From Desulfobacteraceae bacterium (GTDB lineage Bacteria > Desulfobacterota > Desulfobulbia > Desulfobulbales > Desulfobulbaceae): a DNA stretch of 7,484 bases. Shown here piece by piece: positions 1 through 5,873 of this stretch. The DNA is taken from NCBI GenBank assembly GCA_022837185.1, contig JALHJD010000141.1:1-7484 (forward strand). The letters run 5' to 3'. A program made the position numbers and the translations under genes. Each line of letters begins with the position of its first letter. Position 1 is the stretch's first letter. The notes beneath the pieces are model-generated. The model ran no database searches, was not told the DNA's origin, and worked only from the letters and a program-made list of their open reading frames with translations.

Positions 1-76
1 GCAGGGGGAATGACGTGCGGCAGGCTATCGGCCTCTGTCAGGCTGCAGGTCCCGTGCCGAGAGTACCCGGCCCCGG

Positions 77-622
77 TTACTTTTCCGTGCCTTCGGTCGG
101 ATAGCCCGCGCCTTTCCAGGCGAAAATGCCGCCCGGGTAGCGCAGGACATTGTTGTAGCCGAGTTTTCTGGCCCAGACCGCGCCGTTGTGGCTGCGGGTG
201 CATTTGACAAAACCGCAGTAAATGACGATGGTTTTGTCTTTGTCCGGACCCAGCAGGGCGGCATAGTCTTCCTGCGTTTTGCCGTCGGTCTCACTGGTGT
301 CCCATTCGTTCATGTCCGGAATGGGAAAGAGAAACTGCCTGGCGCCCGGGATGTGCTGTTTTTTGTAGCTGTCTTCGAAGGGCATGGAATCTATGACCAG
401 GACATCCTGCCCGGAGTCCAGCAGATTGTTGAGTTCCTCGGTGGTGATGATGTCGTAGCCGCCCCGCTGTACCTCCCGGAGCAGTTTTACCGCTTCGGTT
501 TCCTTTTCCACCTCCTGTTCAAACTTGTTGCCGCCAAGACCGAAGCCGAAAGCCGAGGTCGAAAAGCCGAATGCGAGCAGCCCGGCAACCAGAATGGCGA
601 TCCCTGTCATACCTTTTTTCAT
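77..622 (-). CDS. exported single-domain rhodanese-like protein
   Basis: The 181-residue product is probably a periplasmic or membrane-anchored sulfurtransferase-fold protein. Residues 1-25 form a signal sequence: KKG at the start, a hydrophobic core IAILVAGLLAFGF, then a small-residue cleavage region STSAFG. A charged linker (residues 34-50) leads into a rhodanese domain at about 55-178. This has VLVIDSMPFEDSYKKQHIPGA (typical D...Y...HIPGA pattern), a strand TIVIYC ending in the likely catalytic Cys136, and the closing block YPGGIFAWKGAGYP. The active-site loop reads CGFVKCTRSH, so it is longer than the common six-residue loop and contains a second cysteine, Cys141. The ATG is preceded by a strong GGAGG five bases upstream. 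The gene starts 30 nt after the mauE-like stop, so the two are very likely cotranscribed. The physiological sulfur donor and acceptor cannot be inferred. The fold assignment is secure; catalytic activity is an inference. Confidence 0.9.
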   Translation of the reverse strand: MKKGMTGIAILVAGLLAFGFSTSAFGFGLGGNKFEQEVEKETEAVKLLREVQRGGYDIITTEELNNLLDSGQDVLVIDSMPFEDSYKKQHIPGARQFLFPIPDMNEWDTSETDGKTQEDYAALLGPDKDKTIVIYCGFVKCTRSHNGAVWARKLGYNNVLRYPGGIFAWKGAGYPTEGTEK

Positions 623-652
623 GCGTACCTCCGTTTTGTGTTCTTCCTTGAG

Positions 653-1141
653 TTATTTCTCCCGGGCGGCAAAGGAATACTCAGCCGAATTCCGCAAACG
701 CCAGCCGTAGAGAAAGAGAATTCCCGCCAACATTATTAGATCACGGAACAACGCCGCGCGCAGGCCGTGGTAGGCCCTGGCCTCGGGATCTTCCGGCCCG
801 AAGCAGCCGCAGTCGATATCCAGTCCCAGGTGGATCCCGTAGAGGAGGATGGCGATGAAGAAAGCCGTCAGACCGGTAATGACCGCCAGGCTGCCCCGCA
901 TGTCAAATATGAGGCCGAGGGCCGCGATCACCTCCACGGCCGGGAGAATCATGGCGATGGGCATGACGCTCCATCCGGGCACGAGCCCGAAGTCGCGGAT
1001 GATCACCGCGAACGCCTGCGGGTCCGCCAGCTTCATGCTTCCGGCCCAGACAAACAGAACGGCCAGGGTCCAGCGGACCAGGCGGTACAGCCAGAGGGAC
1101 AGGGAGTGTCCCCTTAAGACCTGTATGCTATCCGCCGGCAT
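653..1141 (-). CDS. MauE/DoxX-family redox-associated membrane protein
   Basis: The product (162 residues from the ATG at 1141) is an inner-membrane protein with four predicted helices, at about 17-36, 56-80, 85-105 and 130-149. Family-like features are WAGSMKLADP after helix 1, LPAVE (Glu70) in helix 2, and the cysteine pair DIDCGCFGPEDPE (Cys111, Cys113) after helix 3. The CGC pair is characteristic of MauE-like proteins, a family linked to thiol redox or disulfide handling in the periplasm. No mau genes or methylamine dehydrogenase are visible, so a role in methylamine use is not implied. The neighbouring exported rhodanese suggests a sulfur or thiol function. Start choice is uncertain. 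The reading frame is open up to 1318, but that extension is Arg/Lys/Pro-rich and unlike the family. The chosen ATG lacks a good ribosome site, and an AAGGGGA lies just inside the gene six bases before a CTG codon (1102). Confidence 0.85.
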   Translation of the reverse strand: MPADSIQVLRGHSLSLWLYRLVRWTLAVLFVWAGSMKLADPQAFAVIIRDFGLVPGWSVMPIAMILPAVEVIAALGLIFDMRGSLAVITGLTAFFIAILLYGIHLGLDIDCGCFGPEDPEARAYHGLRAALFRDLIMLAGILFLYGWRLRNSAEYSFAAREK

Positions 1142-1611
1142 GGATCGTCGTACCAGGGGCGCTTTGGAACAAAGACGCGGAACGTTCCCACAACAGCTTG
1201 CCCTCCTTTTTTGCCGCGGGCATTTTCTCGATCCGGGGCGTGAAAATTCCGGAGACCTTTTCATCAGAGTTTCCCCTGCCCATGGGAGGGCGGGGCTGGA
1301 AAAGATACATCGTTGCATGCGCTTCGCCGGCCATCCGCCGGCTGCGGCATTGCGCCATCGCGATTGTCCCCTTGATGGCAGAATGGCGGGATGCCTTGAA
1401 TTGGGCCGTATTATTATTTACTGTAACCGATAAGTCAAATAGGTATTTTCTATGAAAGAAGTCCTGGGAATTATTTTCCGGCAAAGCAGGAGGGAGAGAA
1501 TGACGGGAAAGGGCACGGGAAAACCGGAAGTCCATGTCAGGCGGAATGCCCGGGCGGCGGGGAGGTTTGGCAGAGCCGCCTGCCGGGTTCAGGCAGAAGG
1601 GGGTGGCAGCA
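1142..1611. other. 470-bp gap: promoter region and long leader upstream of the mauE-like gene
   Basis: No convincing gene was found in this stretch. The minus-strand frames that stay open here are rich in Arg, Pro, Ser and Gly and have no recognisable domain. The part near 1405-1480 is an AT-rich island in otherwise GC-rich DNA and holds the minus-strand promoter listed separately. Between that promoter and the mauE-like start lie about 260 transcribed bases, including a GC hairpin at 1326-1342 (arms GCCGGC, five-base loop). On the right, 1500-1611 is the 3' flank of the AI-2E gene; no clear terminator with a U-run was seen there. Confidence 0.5.
1410..1438 (-). promoter_or_regulatory. sigma70-like promoter for the mauE-rhodanese unit
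   Basis: Read on the minus strand, the -35 box TTGACT (1438-1433, five of six consensus bases) is followed by a 17-base spacer and the -10 box AATAAT (1415-1410, five of six). Upstream of the -35 the DNA is AT-rich and contains the short inverted repeat AAATA-GG-TATTT (1437-1448), which could be an UP element or a regulator site. Transcription would start near 1403, leaving a leader of about 260 nt. Prediction from consensus only. Confidence 0.55.
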
Positions 1612-2649
1612 TCATTCTCCGGGGTTTGTCCGCTGGCGGTGCAGCACCGCCTTTGCCTCACGGTTGGAGCCGAGCAGCAGGGCGAACGATCTTGTCTTTT
1701 CGTCGCTCTGGAGGGCGATTTTCACAACCATGGTCAGCGGCACCGACAGCAGCATGCCCACCGGCCCGAGAATCCAGCCCCAGAAGGCCATGGAAACGAA
1801 AATCACCAGGGGGGACAGACCGACACTCGTGCCCATGATCCTCGGTTCGAGGATATTGCTGATCACCAGGTTGATGACCAGGTAGCAGATGACGGTGGTT
1901 AAGGCCGGTCCCGGGCCCAGCTGCACCAGCGCCACCAGCACGGCCGGGATGGCAGCCAGGATCGAGCCGATGGTCGGGACAAAATTGAAGATGAAGGCAA
2001 CCAGGCCCCACATGCCGGCGAAATCGACACCGATGAAGCGCAGGGCGACGGCCACCAGAACTCCGGTTGCCATGCTGGTGCAGGTTTTGATGACCAGGTA
2101 GCGGTTGACGCCCCTGGTCATGGCGGCGTAGTCCTCGAGGGAGGCATTGCGGTCTCCGGCGATGGCCCGCAGTTTATCCGGAAAACCGGCGGCTTCGAGC
2201 AGGATGAAGAAAAGGGTCACGATGATCATGAAGGCATTGGTCAGCAGGGCGCCCATCCGGTTGAGGGTGTTGGCGGCAAGACCCATTATTTTCCCCGGAT
2301 CGAACTGGCTGACGAGAACGTCGTCCGTCACTTCAATGCCGTGCTCCTGCAGCCAGAGGATGCCTCCCGCCAGAATTTCCTTGAGGCGCGATTGGTACAG
2401 GGGAAGATTCCTGGAAAAATCGGCCAGGGATGAACCGATCAGCCGGGCGACGATCATCTCCACAGCAATCAGCACCAGGACCAGGAGGATGATGGTCAGC
2501 AGGGGGGGCACGCCCCTGGTGCGCAGCCAGTACAGGGGAGGACCGCAGATAACGGCCAGAAACGCGGCCAGCAGAAACGGGATGATCAGCGATTTGGCCG
2601 ACATAATCCCGGCCACGATAACAACAAAGGCGGCGGCTTTCAGGAGCAT
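1612..2649 (-). CDS. AI-2E family transporter (PerM-type membrane protein)
   Basis: The product has 345 residues, the usual length for this family, and is a polytopic inner-membrane protein. Hydrophobic segments lie at about 4-35, 48-70, 135-155, 190-207, 211-245, 248-268 and 280-315, with a soluble stretch at 75-130 between the N-terminal helices and the core. Family signatures are FIFNFVPTIGSILAAIPAVL (220-239) and LEPRIMGTSVGLSPLVIFVS (267-286), followed by FWGWILGPVGMLLSVPLT. Members of the family have been linked to export of the signal AI-2 (TqsA) and to Na+/H+ antiport, but most, including this one, have no known substrate. The ATG is preceded by GGGAGA about eight bases upstream, and the initial MLLKAAAF runs straight into the first helix, which supports this start. 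It is divergent from the lipoprotein gene. The C-terminal 30 residues are polar and likely cytoplasmic. Confidence 0.9.
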   Translation of the reverse strand: MLLKAAAFVVIVAGIMSAKSLIIPFLLAAFLAVICGPPLYWLRTRGVPPLLTIILLVLVLIAVEMIVARLIGSSLADFSRNLPLYQSRLKEILAGGILWLQEHGIEVTDDVLVSQFDPGKIMGLAANTLNRMGALLTNAFMIIVTLFFILLEAAGFPDKLRAIAGDRNASLEDYAAMTRGVNRYLVIKTCTSMATGVLVAVALRFIGVDFAGMWGLVAFIFNFVPTIGSILAAIPAVLVALVQLGPGPALTTVICYLVINLVISNILEPRIMGTSVGLSPLVIFVSMAFWGWILGPVGMLLSVPLTMVVKIALQSDEKTRSFALLLGSNREAKAVLHRQRTNPGE

Positions 2650-2694
2650 GACTGGTTCTCCCGGCTGAGGGATGTTCGAATCAGGGATCGGTTT

Positions 2695-2723
2695 GTTGTA
2701 TCATTATGCCGTATTCCGGTCAA
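2695..2723 (-). promoter_or_regulatory. possible sigma70-like promoter for the AI-2E family gene
   Basis: On the minus strand the -35 box TTGACC (2723-2718, five of six) is separated by 17 bases from TACAAC (2700-2695, four of six). The start site would fall near 2688, giving a leader of about 40 nt before the ATG at 2649. The -10 match is modest, so this is a tentative consensus-based call. Confidence 0.4.
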
Positions 2724-2789
2724 ATCGTCCATGCCTTCCGGCAGCGCGATCAAGGGTGATCGGACCGCATTCCTGCGGCCATTCTTTTG

Positions 2790-2819
2790 TTGTCCTGGGG
2801 AAGAATACGGATTATTCTT
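2790..2819 (+). promoter_or_regulatory. possible promoter with overlapping operator-like inverted repeat, upstream of the lipoprotein gene
   Basis: On the plus strand TTGTCC (2790-2795, four of six) is followed after 17 bases by TATTCT (2813-2818, four of six), pointing towards the lipoprotein gene. The inverted repeat AAGAATA-CGGAT-TATTCTT (2801-2819) has perfect seven-base arms. Its right arm covers the candidate -10, the arrangement expected for a repressor operator. Both promoter boxes are weak matches, so the repeat is the better-supported part. Confidence 0.35.
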
Positions 2820-2881
2820 ACCGGACCGGAAGGAAAGCACCATCCGGAGCACCTGGATCAAATCAACCGGAGACCGAAAAG

Positions 2882-3400
2882 ATGGACAAGGACGTATTGA
2901 TTTGCGCCATGGTAATGGCAGCGCTGATAATCATGACGGGATGCGGTTCCCATGAAGCAGTGTTCCGGGGGAAGGAATATCCGCCCACGGAAAAGGTGGA
3001 GACGGTTTTCCTGAAAAGTCAGATCCCTGCCCCGTGCCGTGTTTTCGCCCACCTGTTCGCCACCATGCCGGCGGGTTACAGGGGCAGCGATTTTGCCGCC
3101 GCCGTTGCCGAAGAGGCCCGCGTCAGAGGGGCGGACATGATGCTGGTCGGCCAGTCCCGGCAATGCACGACCGGAAACTCCCTTGCCTTTGACTACTACG
3201 GGCCGGACCGGGAGTACCGGGTCCGCGACTGGCCCGGCTGGACATATGGTTTCGATGACTGGGCCAGGCAGGGGGACTGGACCGGCATCGGCTACAATGA
3301 ATGGGGCAACCCCGACATCTACTTCGATTACCCGATCGTCATGCAGATCGTTTTGCTCCGCTGTCAGCAGGATGAGCTGCACGAGTCCACCGGCCGCTGA
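2882..3400 (+). CDS. small orphan lipoprotein
   Basis: The product has 172 residues and was not assigned to a named family. Residues 1-20 are a lipoprotein signal peptide (charged MDKD, hydrophobic core VLICAMVMAALIIM) ending in the lipobox MTGC, so Cys21 would be lipidated and the protein anchored in the inner or outer membrane. Residues 37-95 look like a compact alpha/beta segment (VETVFLKSQIPAPCRVFAHLF, then AAVAEEARVRGADMMLVGQS). The AxxxGAD pattern recalls small surface lipoproteins of the DUF4156 kind, but this is only a resemblance. Residues 101-150 are strikingly rich in Tyr, Trp, Gly and Asp. Cys52, Cys95 and Cys161 could form a disulfide. The start is set by GGAGA eight bases upstream of the ATG; the frame is open further upstream, but only this start gives a signal peptide. 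The gene converges with the ATPase gene. Confidence 0.8.
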   Translation: MDKDVLICAMVMAALIIMTGCGSHEAVFRGKEYPPTEKVETVFLKSQIPAPCRVFAHLFATMPAGYRGSDFAAAVAEEARVRGADMMLVGQSRQCTTGNSLAFDYYGPDREYRVRDWPGWTYGFDDWARQGDWTGIGYNEWGNPDIYFDYPIVMQIVLLRCQQDELHESTGR

Positions 3401-3411
3401 GGGCCGGGGCC

Positions 3412-5655
3412 CTACCAGACAGCCCGCAGACCGTGGGTTTTTCTGACCGCGTCAACCTTTCGTTCCAGCTCCACCCGCCACCGGGCATGGATGCGCGCCG
3501 CCGAAGGGGCGATCAATTCCGGCAGGCCGTACACCAGCCTGTCCGCGGCCCTGCTGGCCTCGATGACCGCTTCGATGGAGCGGGCCCCGAACTTGTAGTC
3601 GGCGAGCAGCAGCCGCAGCAGCAGGCCTGATGTTTTGCGGGCGGCCGTCCGCCAGTGGGTCTGCATCTGGTGGGCGATGATAAAGGCCCGCTTCAGCAGG
3701 ATGCGGCGCAGCTCCTCCAGGTCGTCGCCGGAGGAGGACGCCCTGAACAGCTGGTCATCGATCTCTATCCCGTCGATATCGAGGACCACCCGCAGACGAC
3801 TCATGAAATCAGGAATTTTCAAGGTCTTCATCAACTGCAGTTTTTCCGGATCCTCCTCCCGCAGGAGCGCCTCCATCCCTTCGTAGCTCGACTTGACCCC
3901 GCCGGCAAAAACAAAGATGGCCCGGCCGATGTGATAGGGGATGCCGTGCACATAGGTCACCCCGTCCTGCATGGCCGGCAGGAAATACCGCAGGTAGCCG
4001 AATTCGTCGTCATTGTAGCGGCAGTCGAATTCATCCCAGAAGGCGACCGGTACCTTTCCCCGGGCCACGGCGGCGCGGACCGGGTCGATGGCCGAATTGA
4101 TCTCCTCCGGCCGGGCGAACTGGGTCAGGTTGAACTCAAAAAAGTCAAAGGGGTTGCCGTCGTATTTCCCGGCTATCTGGGCGGCGACCTGCTTGACCGC
4201 GAAGGATTTGCCCGAACCCGGGGGGCCGAAGACGCCGATGCACAGGGGCCGCAGGACGCTCTCCTTGGAGACGTACGAATCCATGACGTTGTGCAGGGTT
4301 ATGACCGGGTCGATTTCGGCCGGATCGGTGGTGCGCAGGTGGCCGACCTGGAATACGGGCAGATGGGCGAAGCCGGAGCCCCGGTTGACCTCCTCCTTGA
4401 GGACATGCAGGACGCCGATGATGATATCGACGGCGCTGACTTCTTGCCCGCCGTACACGGCCGGGGCGGGGAAAAAGGAGCGCATGGCCTTTTTCTTGGC
4501 GCAGTTCCACTCCTGCCCGGCGACCAGTTCCAGGGAGGCATCGAAGGCCGGAGAAAACGGGGGCAGGATGATGAAGGAAGGGTCGGGCGTGGCTATGTCG
4601 ATGAACGAGCAGGGCGACCCGTTGGGGAATGTGGAGGAGAAGTCGAGATTGGGAAATTCCAGTCCGTCATTGAAGAAGTAGCCGTTATCGTTCAAAATCT
4701 GCCAGTTGAGGAGCACCCGCTTGGAAAAGTCATAAAAATAATTCCGGCAGAACTGGAAGCCGTTGAAGCGCATGGCGTCGATGGCCAGCATGGAGGTGAC
4801 CATGGTGTCGTAGCAGGGCACCGAACCGCGCTGGCGGGCGGCGCTTTTTTCCGGCAGGTGGTTCTGGCGGTAGCGGAAATAGGTGCCGTTCGGCCCGACA
4901 TACAGCAGGCCGTGGGGAAACATCTCCACCACGACATGGCAGAGAAACCTGTTGCCCTCCCTGTCCCAGATGCCGACCTCATCGCTGCGCAGGGCCCGGA
5001 GGCACATGGCGACAATGGTTTCCCAGTTCACCGAGGCGTCCATTTCCATGCGGGTGGTTTCCAGGTCGGACAGGCGGCAGAACAGGGTGAATCGCTCTCC
5101 GAGGATGGCGGCCCATTGATGCCAGTACGCCACCGAGATGCCGAGGGCGATGCACCAGAGATCGGGGTTGAGGCGGACCATGTCCTCGCAGATTTGCGGC
5201 GGCACTCCGGAATCGTCGATGAGCAGCATGCCGTTGTTGTCGCTGATGATCCGCAGGTTGTTGTCGGAAATGACAAAGGGGGCGTTTTCACTGCCCCGGC
5301 CGGAGGAAGGCAGGTACTGTTTGATCATGAACCAGCCGTGATCCGCCCGGGCCGCCCGCGCGCTCCTGCGCTTGCGGAAGATCTGGTAGACTTCCTTTTC
5401 CTCGCCGTAGGTCAGGGTGTTGAGCCGCGGGGTCAGTTCGGACTCGGCAAGGTAGGAGGCGAGCCAGGTGAGGCACTGGTCCAGCCGGCCCTGTTCGGTG
5501 TTGACCCGGCCGGCCAGCAGATCGATGTTGTCGCCTGGATTGTAGCCGTAGGCCGGCAGGCTGCCCTCGGCGAGGAGGCTGACCTCCTTGACCGGAACAT
5601 TCCTGATGATCACGTTTGAGCCGAGCAGCAGGATCTTGGGATGCAACGTCTCCAC
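3412..5655 (-). CDS. AAA-type ATPase with a large, possibly degenerate ribokinase-like N-terminal region
   Basis: The product has 747 residues, is soluble and has no signal peptide. The C-terminal part is an AAA engine: Walker A GPPGSGKS (477-484), Walker B VAFWDEFD (537-544), a sensor-1-like strand IFVFAGG (580-586), SRLRVVLDI (619-627) and a sensor-2-like FGARSIEAVIEAS (689-701). All key nucleotide-binding residues are present, so ATP hydrolysis is likely. Residues 1-440 are not a standard domain. The stretch at about 140-305, with LWCIALGISVAYW, ERFTLFCRLSDLE, SVNWET and VVVEMFPHGLLYVG, recalls the degenerate PfkB/ribokinase-like segment that precedes an AAA domain in some uncharacterised large bacterial proteins. 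That comparison is from memory and uncertain. The GTG at 5655 is chosen as start because AGGGAGG lies six bases upstream. The only upstream ATG, at 5700, falls in the loop of the cyd terminator hairpin. Substrate and pathway are unknown. Confidence 0.85.
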   Translation of the reverse strand: METLHPKILLLGSNVIIRNVPVKEVSLLAEGSLPAYGYNPGDNIDLLAGRVNTEQGRLDQCLTWLASYLAESELTPRLNTLTYGEEKEVYQIFRKRRSARAARADHGWFMIKQYLPSSGRGSENAPFVISDNNLRIISDNNGMLLIDDSGVPPQICEDMVRLNPDLWCIALGISVAYWHQWAAILGERFTLFCRLSDLETTRMEMDASVNWETIVAMCLRALRSDEVGIWDREGNRFLCHVVVEMFPHGLLYVGPNGTYFRYRQNHLPEKSAARQRGSVPCYDTMVTSMLAIDAMRFNGFQFCRNYFYDFSKRVLLNWQILNDNGYFFNDGLEFPNLDFSSTFPNGSPCSFIDIATPDPSFIILPPFSPAFDASLELVAGQEWNCAKKKAMRSFFPAPAVYGGQEVSAVDIIIGVLHVLKEEVNRGSGFAHLPVFQVGHLRTTDPAEIDPVITLHNVMDSYVSKESVLRPLCIGVFGPPGSGKSFAVKQVAAQIAGKYDGNPFDFFEFNLTQFARPEEINSAIDPVRAAVARGKVPVAFWDEFDCRYNDDEFGYLRYFLPAMQDGVTYVHGIPYHIGRAIFVFAGGVKSSYEGMEALLREEDPEKLQLMKTLKIPDFMSRLRVVLDIDGIEIDDQLFRASSSGDDLEELRRILLKRAFIIAHQMQTHWRTAARKTSGLLLRLLLADYKFGARSIEAVIEASRAADRLVYGLPELIAPSAARIHARWRVELERKVDAVRKTHGLRAVW

Positions 5656-5661
5656 GGCAGG

Positions 5662-5668
5662 CCTCCCT
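5662..5668 (-). promoter_or_regulatory. ribosome binding site that fixes the GTG start of the ATPase gene
   Basis: On the minus strand AGGGAGG is followed by six bases (CCTGCC) and then GTG at 5655-5653. The in-frame ATG 45 bases further upstream has no comparable site and sits in a hairpin loop. Confidence 0.7.
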
Positions 5669-5688
5669 GTGGCTGGAATAAACAGGAA

Positions 5689-5710
5689 GGGAGGGGGCAT
5701 GCCCCCTCCC
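5689..5710 (-). terminator. GC-rich hairpin, probable terminator of the cydABX operon
   Basis: A perfect 22-bp palindrome whose transcript would fold into a nine-pair stem (GGGAGGGGG against CCCCCTCCC) closed by a four-base loop CATG. It begins 26 bases after the stop of the small cyd ORF. On the minus strand it is followed by TTCCTGTTTATTCC, which is U-rich but interrupted, so termination may be partial and some read-through into the ATPase gene is possible. On the plus strand the flank is purine-rich, so the hairpin is not a good plus-strand terminator. Confidence 0.6.
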
Positions 5711-5736
5711 GGAGTTGAAGAAAGAATTTTCTCTGC

Positions 5737-5829
5737 TCAGAGCAGGTTCATTTTATCAAGCAGCAGGACCGATCCCTTGTACGAAACAATTATGAGGGCG
5801 ATCCAGCTGATGAACAGAAAAGCAGTCAT
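5737..5829 (-). CDS. 30-residue single-helix membrane protein, candidate CydX-like oxidase subunit
   Basis: This small ORF encodes 30 residues with one hydrophobic helix (MTAFLFISWIALIIVS, residues 1-16) and a short amphipathic tail containing Tyr17-Lys18, Asp25-Lys26 and a terminal NLL. The start has a good ribosome site, AGGAGTT ending four bases before the ATG, which argues for real translation. It lies 44 bases after the cydB stop and just before the terminator, exactly where cydX sits in proteobacterial cyd operons. CydX and CydS are known one-helix accessory subunits that stabilise the CydAB oxidase. This sequence does not obviously match the E. coli CydX sequence; only size, topology and position agree. 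A role as third subunit of this oxidase is therefore inference. Confidence 0.65.
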   Translation of the reverse strand: MTAFLFISWIALIIVSYKGSVLLLDKMNLL

Positions 5830-5833
5830 GATG

Positions 5834-5840
5834 AACTCCT
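5834..5840 (-). promoter_or_regulatory. ribosome binding site of the 30-codon cyd ORF
   Basis: AGGAGTT on the minus strand, with AGGAG ending six bases before the ATG at 5829. It is the main evidence that this very short ORF is translated. Confidence 0.65.
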
Positions 5841-5873
5841 GTATGATATAGGGTTTGTGCCTTTGCCGCAACC

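Noticed and set aside
1..76. Search for a terminator after the rhodanese gene
   Set aside because: Only short GC inverted matches and no U-run were found, so no terminator is called.
1128..1369. Minus-strand frames upstream of the mauE-like gene (products beginning MAQCRS and MQRCIF)
   Set aside because: Both overlap or extend the mauE-like gene with basic, low-structure sequence. Neither has a good ribosome site or a family match.
1500..1838. Plus-strand ORF starting with a good AGGAGG site before the ATG at 1500
   Set aside because: Most of it is antisense to the AI-2E gene, and the product is Arg/Pro/Gly/Ser-rich with no recognisable feature. The purine-rich site is likely chance.
2675..2682. 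TTCGAATC, similar to a tRNA T-loop
   Set aside because: There is no acceptor, D-arm or anticodon stem around it, so it is a chance match.
3655..5619. A 654-codon open frame on the plus strand, antisense to the ATPase gene
   Set aside because: It is long only because GC-rich codon bias on the minus strand keeps the antisense frame open. The product has no domain, is Gly/Ala/Asp/Val-rich, and lies opposite a gene with clear Walker motifs.
5698..5700. ATG as start of the ATPase gene
   Set aside because: It lies in the loop of the cyd terminator hairpin and has no ribosome site. The GTG at 5655 has an ideal one.
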